This document shows positions 42,334-50,745 of a stretch of 64,000 nt of DNA, piece by piece; positions within the stretch are counted from its first letter, which is position 1; each line of letters starts with the position of its first letter. The DNA lies in assembly GCA_947453335.1 (NCBI GenBank), contig CANGFP010000002.1:186001-250000 (forward strand). Direction: 5' to 3'. The DNA comes from Opitutia bacterium. Its GTDB lineage: Bacteria > Verrucomicrobiota > Verrucomicrobiia > Opitutales > UBA953. The position numbers were made by a program, and so were the translations under genes. The notes beneath the pieces were generated by a model that worked only from the letters and a program-made list of their open reading frames with translations, did not search any database and was not told the origin of the DNA.

Positions 42334-43274
42334 ACGCAAAAGCCCTGCTCATGGAACAATCGATAAACGCAAATATGTTGCAATTAAAACCCCTCCCCCA
42401 AGTGTCCCTACCCGCCGTGCTTCTCCAGCGCTTTTACCTGCTCTGTACCGCCCTATGGCTGCCTTTTATCGGGCAGGCCGCCGAGAGCCTGCAGGTGGCC
42501 AGCTCGTTCACCATCCCGGATGACTGGGTCGGCCGCATCACCCTTCCGCATACCCCCCATTTTTCCCTCATTCCCAGCGGAGGGGAACTTCACGGGTACA
42601 ACCTCGGCACCCCGGACGCACGGCGACTGGCCAAGGCCAAGTTGGTCGTCGGAATCAACCCCCAGCTCGAGCCTTGGTTGGCCGAGTGGGCCCAAGCGAA
42701 CCACCGATCTCAGGACGTGCTTTGGCTCCACCCTGAGCCGCTCTCATCCGGCAATCACCTCTGGATTGTCCCAGCCGAGGTCAAACGCATGGTTTTGAAG
42801 CTACGGCTTGGACTCCTGTCCGCTGGAATTGATATTTCAGAAGTAAATTTCAATCAACTACTTAAGGAAGTATCTTCCGTGGAAAAAGAACTCCAAGAGG
42901 TCTTTTCTGGCTTAGCTCCGGAAAGCCGGGCGTTCGTGACGCAGCACCCCGGCTTGGAAGGTTTTGCCGACGCCTTCGGACTGAAAGTGGCCGGGAGCAT
43001 CCTCGAGAGCGCATCCGCGGAATCGGCCGACCCTTCGGCCAAGCACTATGCGGAACTGCTGAAGGTGATCCGGGACCGACGAATCCGGGTGATCACGGTG
43101 GACGAAGGCCAGAACCACGCCTTCGCCGAACGGTTGGCTGCGGACGCAGGCCTGCCCCCTCCGACCCCCCTCGGCTTCGAATTCCTGCAGAAACCAGGCA
43201 CCCCTGGAGACTCTTGGTCGACGATGATGCGCATCAATGGCCGCAAGCTGGCCCAAGCCCTCGGAACACGATGA
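42324..43274 (+). CDS. znuA: zinc ABC transporter substrate-binding protein, ZnuA-like
   Basis: 316 aa from ATG 42324. The start is chosen because AAGGAGGGG precedes it; ATG 42351 or 42375 are alternatives. A hydrophobic export segment (LLQRFYLLCTALWLPFIGQA) is followed by a cluster A-1/A-9 binding protein: GGELHGYNLGTPDARRLAKA with a His ligand, VVGINPQLEPWLAEW, NHLWIVPAEVKRMVLKLR with a second His, and a C-terminal lobe with a putative ligand region DEGQNHAFAERLAADAGLP. The acidic/His-rich loop of many ZnuA proteins is absent, so manganese is not excluded. Codon use is AT-rich around 42800-42900. The stop overlaps znuC by ATGA. Confidence 0.82.
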   Translation: MVANAKALLMEQSINANMLQLKPLPQVSLPAVLLQRFYLLCTALWLPFIGQAAESLQVASSFTIPDDWVGRITLPHTPHFSLIPSGGELHGYNLGTPDARRLAKAKLVVGINPQLEPWLAEWAQANHRSQDVLWLHPEPLSSGNHLWIVPAEVKRMVLKLRLGLLSAGIDISEVNFNQLLKEVSSVEKELQEVFSGLAPESRAFVTQHPGLEGFADAFGLKVAGSILESASAESADPSAKHYAELLKVIRDRRIRVITVDEGQNHAFAERLAADAGLPPPTPLGFEFLQKPGTPGDSWSTMMRINGRKLAQALGTR

Positions 43275-44050
43275 AGCCCAACCCTTGGTGGAGCGCCTTG
43301 AGCGACGCCTGCTTTGGCCTGGTCCCGCGCGTGCCCTACGCCGAACCTGACCCGCGCGGTTGCGCGGGATCCGCCATCGAAGCCGCCGGCCTCGCCGCAG
43401 CGGCCCGGACCGGTGGCCCCATGGTCTTCACGGATATTTCCTTCAGCATCCCCTGCGGCTGCCGGACGGCTCTCATCGGACCCAACGGCTCGGGCAAGTC
43501 GACCCTCCTGCGCGCGCTCGCCGGACTCGTCCCGATCCAGCGCGGCTCGGCGCAGGTGCTGGGCGCGCCGCCGCGCCTCGGACGCGCGCGGCTCGCGTAC
43601 CTTGCCCAACGCCCGCGCCTGACGGACCCCTTCCCCCTGCCCTTGCGCCGGCTCGTGCAGATGGGGACGTACGCCCACCACGGATGGTTCGAAGAATGCC
43701 ACCATGGCGACGAAGCCGTCGAACGCGCCCTCGCCTTGCTCGGGTTGACCGCGCTCGCCGACCGACCGGTCCACTCGCTCTCGGGCGGACAGCTCCAGCG
43801 CGGCCTCCTGGCGCGCGCCGCGGTCCAAGGCGCCGAACTGCTGCTGCTCGACGAACCCTTCGTCGCGCTCGACCAGGAAAGCCGGGAGATCGTCGAAGCC
43901 TACCTGTTCGCCCCGGAGGCGCGCTTCACCGTGGTGCTGGCCACCCACGACCCCGCCGACGCCGCGCGCTGCGACCGCGTGCTCGAGCTGCGCGGGGGCG
44001 TGCTCCGCACCGTCCAGGCCTGCGCCGGCCACCCCCACCGCCATGCTTGA
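43271..44050 (+). CDS. znuC: zinc/manganese ABC transporter ATP-binding protein
   Basis: 259 aa. Walker A GPNGSGKSTLLRALAG, Q loop YLAQRPRLTDPFPLPLRRLV, signature SLSGGQLQRGLLARA, Walker B LLLLDEPFVALDQESRE and switch LATHDPADAARC. The first 40 residues form a non-conserved extension before the ATPase core. The C terminus ends in a His-containing segment (GHPHRHA), a possible metal sensor. It overlaps both neighbours (4 bases with znuA, 8 with znuB). Confidence 0.9.
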   Translation: MKPNPWWSALSDACFGLVPRVPYAEPDPRGCAGSAIEAAGLAAAARTGGPMVFTDISFSIPCGCRTALIGPNGSGKSTLLRALAGLVPIQRGSAQVLGAPPRLGRARLAYLAQRPRLTDPFPLPLRRLVQMGTYAHHGWFEECHHGDEAVERALALLGLTALADRPVHSLSGGQLQRGLLARAAVQGAELLLLDEPFVALDQESREIVEAYLFAPEARFTVVLATHDPADAARCDRVLELRGGVLRTVQACAGHPHRHA

Positions 44051-44855
44051 GCTCCTCCTCGAACCGTTGCGCGAGCCGTTCTTCCAGCGGGCGCTGGTCG
44101 CCGTCGCGCTCAGCGGGGTGACCTGCGCCTGCCTCGGCGCCTACGTCGTGCTGCGCCGCATGGCGTTCCTGAGCACCGCGCTCACCCACTCGATCCTGCC
44201 CGGCGTCGTCGGCGCCGTGCTGCTCGGGCTCTCGCCGTACGTCGGCGCGCTCGCCGCCGCGCTGCTCACCGCGGGCGGCATCGCCTGGCTGTCCGCGCGC
44301 CGCGGGACCAGCGAGGACAGCGCGATCGGCGTGATGCTCTCCGTCATGTTCGCGGCGGGGATCGCGCTCATGTCCGCCGCTCACGCGTGGCGCGACTTCA
44401 CCGGCCTCCTCTTCGGCAGCGTGGTGTCCGTCGGACCGGCGGACCTCCTCATCGTGGGGCTCACGACGCTCGTCGTGCTGTTCCTGCTCCGCGTGCTCCA
44501 CAAGGAGCTCGAGCTCGCGTCGTTCGACGAGGAATACGCCGAACTCATCGGCGCGCGGCCGGCCTGGCTCCGCGCGGCCCTGCTCCTGCTCGTCGCCCTG
44601 GGCGCCGTCGCGTGCGTCCGCCTCGTCGGCGCCTTGCTGACGACCGCGCTCTTCGTGATCCCCTCCGCGACGGGCGTGCTGCTCGGGCGCACCTTGCCGC
44701 AGGTCATGGGCTGGGGCGTCGCCTGCGCCGTGGGCGGGGGGGTCGCCGGGCTCTACCTGTCCTACCACGTCCCGGGCGTCCCGTCGGGCGCCGGCATCGT
44801 GCTGTGCTGCGCGGCGCCCTACCTGGTGGCGCGCCTGCGCGCGCCGCGAAACTGA
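44043..44855 (+). CDS. znuB: zinc/manganese ABC transporter permease
   Basis: 270 aa, ABC-3 family permease with about eight helices. Characteristic stretches are ACLGAYVVLRRMAFLSTALTH with SILPGVVGAVLLG, RRGTSEDSAIGVMLSVMFAA, GLLFGSVVSVGPADL, EEYAELIGARP, VRLVGALLTTALFVIPSATG and YLSYHVPGVPSGAGIVLCCA. It completes the znuACB import system. It converges with the small membrane gene on the minus strand (4-base gap). Confidence 0.92.
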   Translation: MLELLLEPLREPFFQRALVAVALSGVTCACLGAYVVLRRMAFLSTALTHSILPGVVGAVLLGLSPYVGALAAALLTAGGIAWLSARRGTSEDSAIGVMLSVMFAAGIALMSAAHAWRDFTGLLFGSVVSVGPADLLIVGLTTLVVLFLLRVLHKELELASFDEEYAELIGARPAWLRAALLLLVALGAVACVRLVGALLTTALFVIPSATGVLLGRTLPQVMGWGVACAVGGGVAGLYLSYHVPGVPSGAGIVLCCAAPYLVARLRAPRN

Positions 44856-44859
44856 CGGC

Positions 44860-45198
44860 CTACTGGCGAGGGGGACGCAGCGCCAGCGGCGGACCGAGGA
44901 CCTCCTGCGCCACGATCGCGCGGCGCAAGGCGTCGCGCGAAGCGAAGTCGCGGCGGACCGCACGGTGGCCGGAACGCGGACGCAGGGGGGCCACGACCGG
45001 CGGAGGCGCCTCAGCGGAGGCCGGCGCGGAGGCCGGCTCCACGGCGAGCGCGGGCGGCGCCTTCACCGCGCGTTTGCGCGGGCGGCGCGGCGGCGCGGGC
45101 GGCAGCGGCGGCGGGACGTCGGGCTGTCCCGCCATCGCGAAGAGCTTGCCGACGACGAAGATCGCGATGCCGCCGAGGATGAAGGGCGCGGGCGACAC
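44860..45198 (-). CDS. small membrane protein downstream of floA
   Basis: 112 aa. An N-terminal hydrophobic helix (APFILGGIAIFVVGKLFAMA) is followed by a Pro/Ala/Arg-rich cytoplasmic-looking tail (DVPPPLPPAPPRRPRKRAVK) and a short basic helical end. No recognised family. It is the third gene of the nfeD-floA run, starting 6 bases after the floA stop, and so may be an accessory of the flotillin patch. Confidence 0.6.
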   Translation of the reverse strand: MSPAPFILGGIAIFVVGKLFAMAGQPDVPPPLPPAPPRRPRKRAVKAPPALAVEPASAPASAEAPPPVVAPLRPRSGHRAVRRDFASRDALRRAIVAQEVLGPPLALRPPRQ

Positions 45199-45204
45199 GG
45201 CGGC

Positions 45205-46224
45205 TTAGACCTGCGGCGCGGCCGGCGGCTGCTCGCCGCCGATGCCCTTGCGCATGGCGGTGTCGGCCTTCAGGTTCTCGATGCGCTGGTAATCCATGTA
45301 GCCGAGGCGACCGGAACGGAGGGCGTCCGCAAGGGCCTGCGGCACCATCGCCTCGGCCTCGACGACGCGCGCGCGCATCTCCTCGACGCGGGCGCGCATC
45401 TCCTGCTCCAAGGCGACGGCGGCGGCGCGGCGGATCTCCGCCTGGGCCTGGGCCATGTTCTTGTTCGCGTTGGCCTGGGCCTCCTGGAGCATCGCGCCGA
45501 TGTTGTCGCCGACGTCGACGTCGGCGATGTCGATGGACATGATCTCATACGCGGTGTGGGCGTCGAGGCCGCGCTCCAACACGGTCTTGGAGATGCGGTC
45601 GGGGTTCTCGAGGACGACCTTGTAGCTCTCGGACGAACCGATGGTGGTCACGATGCCTTCGCCGACGCGGGCGATGATGGTCTCCTCCTGGGCGCCGCCG
45701 ACGAAACGGTCGAGGTTGGTGCGGACGGTCACGCGCGCCTTCACCTTCACCTGGATGCCGTCCTTGGCGACCGCGTCGATCGTCGTGCGGCCGCTCGCGG
45801 GGTTGGGGCAGTCGATGACCTTCGGGCTGACGGAGGTGAGCACGGCCTCGAGGACGGACTTGTTGGTGCCGCGGGTGGCGATGTCGATCGCGCAGGCACG
45901 GTTCCAGTCGAGGTGCAGGCCGGCCTTCTGGGCCGCGATGAGCGCCTGCACGGTCTGGACGATGTTGCCGCCGGCGAGGTAGTGCGCGTCGATCTTCTCC
46001 ACCTCGACGGAAAGCCCGGCCTTGGTGGCGGCGATCTTCGCGTCGACGATGACCGTGTAGGGCACGCCGCGGAGGCGCATGCCGACGAGGTCGAACAAGC
46101 CGACCTCGGCGCCCGCCAACCGGGCGCGGACCCAGACGGTCAGGAACGACAGGAGGAAGAGGACCAGGATCAGCAGGGCGCCGGCGGCGACCCACATGAC
46201 GATCGTGAGGATATCGGGGGGCAT
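45205..46224 (-). CDS. floA: flotillin-like protein FloA (YqfA family)
   Basis: 339 aa. An N-terminal membrane segment ([20 protein letters not shown]) precedes an SPFH/YdfA-type domain with [30 protein letters not shown]-like [40 protein letters not shown] and [21 protein letters not shown] Glu/Ala coiled coil follows, with [20 protein letters not shown]. FloA organises membrane microdomains. It follows nfeD by 7 bases, the usual pair. Confidence 0.93.
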   Translation of the reverse strand: MPPDILTIVMWVAAGALLILVLFLLSFLTVWVRARLAGAEVGLFDLVGMRLRGVPYTVIVDAKIAATKAGLSVEVEKIDAHYLAGGNIVQTVQALIAAQKAGLHLDWNRACAIDIATRGTNKSVLEAVLTSVSPKVIDCPNPASGRTTIDAVAKDGIQVKVKARVTVRTNLDRFVGGAQEETIIARVGEGIVTTIGSSESYKVVLENPDRISKTVLERGLDAHTAYEIMSIDIADVDVGDNIGAMLQEAQANANKNMAQAQAEIRRAAAVALEQEMRARVEEMRARVVEAEAMVPQALADALRSGRLGYMDYQRIENLKADTAMRKGIGGEQPPAAPQV

Positions 46225-46231
46225 GGGGAAA

Positions 46232-46735
46232 TCAGCGGACGCGGCGGACGGTGACGCGGCCAGCGCCGGCTTCGGTGATGGTCACGGCGACGCCGCGCTC
46301 GACGAAGCCATCGAGGGAGAACGCCTCCAGGAGGCGGCCTTCGACCTCGATCGTGCCGGACGGAGCCAGCACCGTGGTGGCCACCGCGGTCTTGCCGACG
46401 AAGGGAGCGAACGTCTCGGCCGTCGGGACGGCGGCGCCGGCGTTGGCCGTGGCGTTGGTCATCGAGCGGCCCATGCCGGTGCGCGGCAGGATCCGGCGGA
46501 AGGCGAGGAACTCCAGCCCGAGCAGCGCGACGAACGCGGCGAGGAACCCCAGGCAGACGTCGCCGCCGGCCGCGGCCGAAAGGTAGATGCCGGTGAAGGA
46601 CACCGCCGCGCCGAGGAAACCGAGGACGAGCGTCGGCAGGAAGAATTCGGCGGCGATGAGGACCAGGCCGCCGAGGAGGAGGCTGATCGGAAGCACGAGC
46701 GAGACGCCGTCGTGGGCCGGAAGGACCGCTATCAT
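46232..46735 (-). CDS. nfeD: NfeD family membrane protein
   Basis: 167 aa. Three or four hydrophobic segments ([59 protein letters not shown]), then the NfeD OB-fold domain. That domain has [40 protein letters not shown] and a closing VTVRRVR. This short form lacks the ClpP-like protease domain. Partner of floA. Confidence 0.88.
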   Translation of the reverse strand: MIAVLPAHDGVSLVLPISLLLGGLVLIAAEFFLPTLVLGFLGAAVSFTGIYLSAAAGGDVCLGFLAAFVALLGLEFLAFRRILPRTGMGRSMTNATANAGAAVPTAETFAPFVGKTAVATTVLAPSGTIEVEGRLLEAFSLDGFVERGVAVTITEAGAGRVTVRRVR

Positions 46736-46742
46736 GGGGCGA

Positions 46743-46770
46743 AGCCTAGGCGGCGCCGGGGGCTAATCCA
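46743..46770 (-). promoter_or_regulatory. candidate leaderless promoter of nfeD-floA
   Basis: Minus strand TGGATT, 16 nt, TAGGCT, then 7 bases to ATG 46735. Confidence 0.42.
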
Positions 46771-46804
46771 CCCAATTCTCCCGGCGGGTCCTACAAAAGG
46801 GAGG

Positions 46805-46833
46805 TGGAATTCCCGGCCCGACGCGGCTTATCT
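46805..46833 (+). promoter_or_regulatory. candidate leaderless promoter of the CII-like gene
   Basis: TGGAAT (46805-46810), 17 nt, TTATCT (46828-46833), then TCGCCC and ATG 46840. The -10 is one of the better ones. Confidence 0.5.
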
Positions 46834-46839
46834 TCGCCC

Positions 46840-47364
46840 ATGAGCAAGAAAGCCCCCGCCCCGCGGCGCACGCACGTCAAGGAAGCCCACGTCGTCATGC
46901 AGGAGGCGTTGCTTTTCGTGGGCGACGCGCCCGCCGGCGCCAAAGGCGCGCAGGTCGCCGCGCACAAGCGCGTGGCCGCCGCCGTCGGCGTCTCGGCCTC
47001 CATGCTCTACAAGTGGCGCGAACCGGCGGAGCGCGGCAGCGGCCACGCCAACCCCCTGGAGCGCGTCGCGAAGCTCATCGCCGCGACGGGCGACGACCGC
47101 ATCGTCGACTGGCTAGCGCAACAGGCGGGCGGCCACTTCGTGCGCGACGAATCCGCCGAGAACGAACCGCGCCTCGGCCGCGACGCGAACGCGCTGGTGA
47201 AGGAGTTCGGGCTCCTGATCGCCGAGGTCGTCGGCGCGGCCGAGGACGACCGGATCACCCCCGACGAATCGCAGGCCCTCCGCGCCAAGTGGAACGGCCT
47301 GCGCAAGCGGACCGAGGCGTTCGTGCGGGCCTGCGAAAAGGGCTCCTACGGCCCCGCGGCCTGA
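46840..47364 (+). CDS. helix-turn-helix regulator, phage CII (CP76)-like
   Basis: 174 aa. N-terminal KEAHVVMQEALLFVGDAPAG leads into an HTH with HKRVAAAVGVSASMLYKWRE and NPLERVAKLIAATGDDRIVD plus WLAQQAGGHFV. This order (regulatory-protein-CII-like) is seen in Phage_CP76 family proteins, which in many bacteria are chromosomal and not part of prophages. A C-terminal helical part (LVKEFGLLIAEVVGAAEDDR) may oligomerise. No phage genes lie nearby. ATG 46840 is preferred over the track start because of the promoter spacing and the MSKK start. The target is unknown. Confidence 0.68.
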   Translation: MSKKAPAPRRTHVKEAHVVMQEALLFVGDAPAGAKGAQVAAHKRVAAAVGVSASMLYKWREPAERGSGHANPLERVAKLIAATGDDRIVDWLAQQAGGHFVRDESAENEPRLGRDANALVKEFGLLIAEVVGAAEDDRITPDESQALRAKWNGLRKRTEAFVRACEKGSYGPAA

Positions 47365-47373
47365 CGATTGCAC

Positions 47374-47401
47374 TTCACCTCGGTCGCGGGACGGCTATCG
47401 A
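47374..47401 (+). promoter_or_regulatory. candidate leaderless promoter of def
   Basis: TTCACC (47374-47379), 16 nt, TATCGA (47396-47401), 7 bases, ATG 47409. The -35 is weak. Confidence 0.35.
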
Positions 47402-47408
47402 AGGACGC

Positions 47409-47990
47409 ATGGCTGCCCATCCGATCCGACGCTACGGCGACCCCGTCCTCCGGACGAAGGGCGAGCCCGTGCGCGAATTCGGGCCGGCGCTGCGCACCCT
47501 TGGCAACGCGATGCTCGACTCCATGCGCGCCGCCAAAGGCATCGGCCTGGCCGGCCCGCAGGTCGGGCTGGCGCTGCAGCTCTTCGTCGTCGACGTGCAC
47601 GACGAAGACCACCGCCCGACGCTCGACGGAAAGGTCGTGGACCCGGACGAGATCATGCCGATGCTCTTCGCGAACGCGACGGTGACCGTCCCCGCCGGCG
47701 AAGGCGAGATCTACACCGAAGGCTGCCTCTCGTTCCCCGGCATCACCGGCGACGTCGAGCGCGTCGAGCAGGCGATCGTGCAGTTCCGCGACGCGGACGG
47801 CGCGCCGCACACGCTCGAATGCCGAGGTCTGCTCGCGCGCTGCGTGCAGCACGAGCACGACCATTGCCAAGGCGTGCTCTTCATCGACCGCATGACGCGC
47901 GCGCACCAGCTGCTCACCGCGACGAAGGTGAAGAAACTGCAGCGGGCCACGGCCGCGGAGCTCAAGGCGGCCAGGAAGAAGGCGCCTTAA
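47409..47990 (+). CDS. def: peptide deformylase
   Basis: Removes the formyl group from new polypeptides. 193 aa. The three catalytic motifs are intact: GIGLAGPQVG, EGCLSFPGI (metal Cys) and QHEHDHCQGVLF (HExxH as HEHDH). An insertion between motifs 1 and 2 (HRPTLDGKVVDPDEIM) and a basic tail (KVKKLQRATAAELKAARKKA) are modest departures. The track start lies in the upstream gene; ATG 47409 matches the family N terminus. Confidence 0.95.
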   Translation: MAAHPIRRYGDPVLRTKGEPVREFGPALRTLGNAMLDSMRAAKGIGLAGPQVGLALQLFVVDVHDEDHRPTLDGKVVDPDEIMPMLFANATVTVPAGEGEIYTEGCLSFPGITGDVERVEQAIVQFRDADGAPHTLECRGLLARCVQHEHDHCQGVLFIDRMTRAHQLLTATKVKKLQRATAAELKAARKKAP

Positions 47991-47995
47991 GGGAC

Positions 47996-49180
47996 CTACT
48001 TGCCCGCGGGCTTGGCGGGCTCCTCGAGCTTGAGCACGAGCTGGCCGACGTCGGTCTTCTCCGCCCCGGTCATCGCGCTGGCCACCTTAAAGGACTTCAC
48101 GAGGTTGCCGCCGCCTTCGGCCACGATGGTCCAGGAAGCCTTGGCGCCGTCGAGCGAAGGGACGTCGCCGCCAAGGACGTCGACCAGCGGCTGGCTGGCG
48201 CCGACGCCGAGGTTGCCGACGCGCACGCAGAGGTGGCGCATGAGCGCCGCACCGAGGGGGGAGCAGGCGCGGTCGTAGGAGAGGACCCAGTCGCCGGAAC
48301 CGGCGAGGCGCGGGATGAAGCTCTTGTCGTCCTTGAGCGAGAGCGTCGCGGTGTAGACCTTGGGGAAGGTGTCGGCCGGACCCGTGGTGGTCAGGTAGAC
48401 TTCGGAGGCGACGACGCGCATCGTGTAGGCGTCGGCCATGCGCACGAAGAGCACGGAGGCGGAGTTGTCGGCGACCAGCGGGTAGACCTCGGCCCAGACG
48501 ACGGCGACCTGGCGTGCGGAGGTCGGGGCCTTCCACTCGGAGGAAAGGCTGGCGGGGCCGTCGCCGCTGGGGCACGCGTAGCCGTAGCCGCCGGCCGGGG
48601 CGGGCGTCAGCGCCTTGGCGTCGGCCTTGTTCCAGGCGGCGCGGAGCTGGTCCGTCAAAGCCGTCGTGCGCAGGGGTTTGCTGCCTTCGAGGACCGTGAT
48701 GGCCCCGACCAGATGCTGCTGGCGGAAGCCTTGGTCGCGGGCGACCTTCTGCAGGCGGACGGCGGCGAGGGTGAGCGAGTAGTTCCAGAGCGTCTGCGGC
48801 AGCTCGTTGTTGAGGTTGACGGTCTTGGTGACCTCGAGGTGGCGGGTGCCGGCGACGTTGCGCAGGCGCGTCAGCGAAGGCTGGGCCTGGGCCAGCTGGT
48901 TGCGGCCTTCGTCGATGATCTTCTGCGCGCGGGCCTTGACCTGCTCGGCGGTCTCGGCGAACGCGCCCTTGGTCTCGATGCGCGGCGCGTTCATGATGCT
49001 CGTGCCCTGCTGCATGCGGGCCTGGCCGAGCTCGACCTGCCGGAGGGCGCGGCCCCACTCGGCGCGCTCGGCGGTGTTCAGGTAGCGCGGCACCTCCGGA
49101 TCGGGGATGATCGGGACGGGGGCGGCGGGGGCCGTCTCACCGGCGGCGAAGACGACAAGACTGGCGAACAGGGCTAACAT
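47996..49180 (-). CDS. exported protein of unknown function, downstream of HPr
   Basis: 394 aa. Short signal peptide (MLALFASLVVFAAGETA). The mature part has an N-terminal helical half (RALRQVELGQARMQQGTSIM; KARAQKIIDEGRNQLAQAQP) and a C-terminal beta-rich half (VLFVRMADAYTMRVVASEVY; SGDWVLSYDRACSPLG). It ends in EEPAKPAGK. No family recognised. It starts 9 bases after the HPr stop and is presumably cotranscribed, an odd pairing of a cytoplasmic phosphocarrier with an exported protein. Confidence 0.65.
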   Translation of the reverse strand: MLALFASLVVFAAGETAPAAPVPIIPDPEVPRYLNTAERAEWGRALRQVELGQARMQQGTSIMNAPRIETKGAFAETAEQVKARAQKIIDEGRNQLAQAQPSLTRLRNVAGTRHLEVTKTVNLNNELPQTLWNYSLTLAAVRLQKVARDQGFRQQHLVGAITVLEGSKPLRTTALTDQLRAAWNKADAKALTPAPAGGYGYACPSGDGPASLSSEWKAPTSARQVAVVWAEVYPLVADNSASVLFVRMADAYTMRVVASEVYLTTTGPADTFPKVYTATLSLKDDKSFIPRLAGSGDWVLSYDRACSPLGAALMRHLCVRVGNLGVGASQPLVDVLGGDVPSLDGAKASWTIVAEGGGNLVKSFKVASAMTGAEKTDVGQLVLKLEEPAKPAGK

Positions 49181-49189
49181 GGGGTGAGG

Positions 49190-49477
49190 TCAGGATTCGT
49201 CGAACTTACGGGCGAACAGGGCTTCCATCTCTTCGAGGAGCTGGGGGGCGTCCTTGCCCCTTGCCGAGAACTTTAAGGCAGAACCCTGGCCGGCCGCCAG
49301 CATCATCAGTCCCATGATGCTCTTTCCGTTGACGACCTCGTCGTCCTTGGAGACCGAGATTTCGACGTCCGGGTAGCGGTTCGCGAGACGGACGATCTGG
49401 GCCGCGGGACGGGTATGGATGCCCATGCGGTTCTGGACGGTGAATTCGCGCACCTGGGCCTCGGGTATTTCGGACAT
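49190..49477 (-). CDS. ptsH: HPr-type phosphocarrier protein
   Basis: 95 aa. Active-site NRMGIHTRPAAQIVRLAN contains the phosphorylated His of the GxHxRPA motif. The regulatory serine region NGKSIMGLMMLAAGQGS is also present, so HPr kinase control is possible. EI, HprK and EII genes are not in the window. In Verrucomicrobiota HPr often acts in regulation rather than complete PTS uptake. It is divergent from pdhA. Confidence 0.93.
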   Translation of the reverse strand: MSEIPEAQVREFTVQNRMGIHTRPAAQIVRLANRYPDVEISVSKDDEVVNGKSIMGLMMLAAGQGSALKFSARGKDAPQLLEEMEALFARKFDES

Positions 49478-49523
49478 AGAAAGGGGGTCTTTTCGCCTTT
49501 TCGGCGTTTATTCAGAAAAGGGA

Positions 49524-49535
49524 GGGGGTACCCCC
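49524..49535. promoter_or_regulatory. perfect palindrome in the ptsH-pdhA divergent region
   Basis: GGGGGTACCCCC lies in the 140-base gap between ptsH and pdhA. A second dyad (CCCTCCC/GGAGGG) lies about 20 bases further on. A candidate operator for the pyruvate dehydrogenase operon or ptsH; no known consensus is matched. Confidence 0.3.
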
Positions 49536-49571
49536 CTCGGTCAAGGCAAATCCCCCTCCCGGAGGGTTCGC

Positions 49572-49600
49572 TTGACCTTCCCGCCCAGACCCCTCCAATC
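49572..49600 (+). promoter_or_regulatory. candidate pdh operon promoter
   Basis: TTGACC (49572-49577), 17 nt, CCAATC (or CAATCG with an 18-nt spacer), then 17 bases to GTG 49618. Confidence 0.42.
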
Positions 49601-49617
49601 GTCCCAAACGAACTACC

Positions 49618-50724
49618 GTGGCCACGCCCGCTGTCCTCACCCATCCCGAGTCCCTGAAGAACCCCGCCGGTCCTTCGGAATTCGCCAAACACCCCGTCAA
49701 CACCGCCCTCTCGAAGGCCGATAAGGTGGCGCTCTACACCAAAATGGCGCGTATCCGCCATTTCGAGCAGCGCTGCATCCGTACCTATCAGCAGGGTAAA
49801 ATTGGGGGGTTTCTCCACTTGTACGTCGGCCAGGAGGCCGTCGCCGCCGGCACCATCTCCCTCCTCGGCAAGCATGACCACATCATCACGGGCTACCGCG
49901 ACCACGGCCATGCCCTCATGGTGGGGATGAACATGAACGAGTGCATGGCCGAGCTCACGGGCAAGGTCACCGGTTGCTCGAAGGGCAAGGGCGGCTCGAT
50001 GCACTACTTCGCCCCCGACAAGAACTACTGGGGCGGCCACGGCATCGTCGGCGGCCAGGCGCCCCTCGGCACCGGCCTCGCCTACGCCGTCAAGTACCGC
50101 GGCCTCAAGGGCTGCTGCCTCGCCTACATGGGCGACGGCGCGGTCAACCAAGGCGCGGTCCACGAGGCCTACAACCTCGCGGCCCTCTGGGACCTGCCCA
50201 TGATCTTCGTCATCGAGAACAACGGCTACTCGATGGGCACCTCGCAGGAGCGCTCCTCCGCCCACCCGGGCTGCCTCGCCAAGCGCGCCGAAGGCTACGG
50301 CATGGCCTGGGACGTCATCAACGGCCACGACGTCTACGAGGTCCGCGCCAAGACCGCCGCGGCGGTCAAGCGCGCCCACGACGAGTCCAAGCCCACGGTG
50401 CTCGAGATCTTCACCTACCGCTACTTCGGCCACTCGATGGCCGACCCCGACAAGACCTACCGCGACAAGGAGGAGATCAAGGAGTACCGCGAGAAGAAGG
50501 ATCCGGTCCTGCTCTTCGAGAACGAGCTGCTCGCCGAAGGCGTGCTGACGCCCGCCACCCGCGACGCGATCAACGAGGCCGCCATGGCCGAGGCCGAGGT
50601 CGCCGCGGCGTTCGCCGAGGAATCGCCCGACCCCACGGTCGCCGACATCACCAAGCACATCTACTGGGAAGAGGATAACCGCGGCAAGGACACCACCAGC
50701 CGCGGCACGATCGTCTTCGAATAA
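49618..50724 (+). CDS. pdhA: pyruvate dehydrogenase E1 component, alpha subunit
   Basis: Thiamine-diphosphate-dependent decarboxylation of pyruvate, with PdhB. 368 aa from GTG 49618. The TPP motif YMGDGAVNQGAVHEAYNLAA ends in VIENNGYSMG. Also present are GYRDHGHALMVGM, GKGGSMHYF, GGHGIVGGQAPLGTGLA and the phosphorylation-loop-like RYFGHSMADPDKTYR. The first 35 residues are a non-conserved extension. No Shine-Dalgarno. It is followed by pdhB after 21 bases. Confidence 0.95.
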   Translation: MATPAVLTHPESLKNPAGPSEFAKHPVNTALSKADKVALYTKMARIRHFEQRCIRTYQQGKIGGFLHLYVGQEAVAAGTISLLGKHDHIITGYRDHGHALMVGMNMNECMAELTGKVTGCSKGKGGSMHYFAPDKNYWGGHGIVGGQAPLGTGLAYAVKYRGLKGCCLAYMGDGAVNQGAVHEAYNLAALWDLPMIFVIENNGYSMGTSQERSSAHPGCLAKRAEGYGMAWDVINGHDVYEVRAKTAAAVKRAHDESKPTVLEIFTYRYFGHSMADPDKTYRDKEEIKEYREKKDPVLLFENELLAEGVLTPATRDAINEAAMAEAEVAAAFAEESPDPTVADITKHIYWEEDNRGKDTTSRGTIVFE

Positions 50725-50745
50725 CCCTTTACCCGACCTTTTTCC

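Noticed and set aside
46840-47364. Prophage remnant suggested by the CII-like regulator
   Set aside because: No integrase, structural genes, att-like repeats or composition shift surround it; such regulators are common chromosomal genes.
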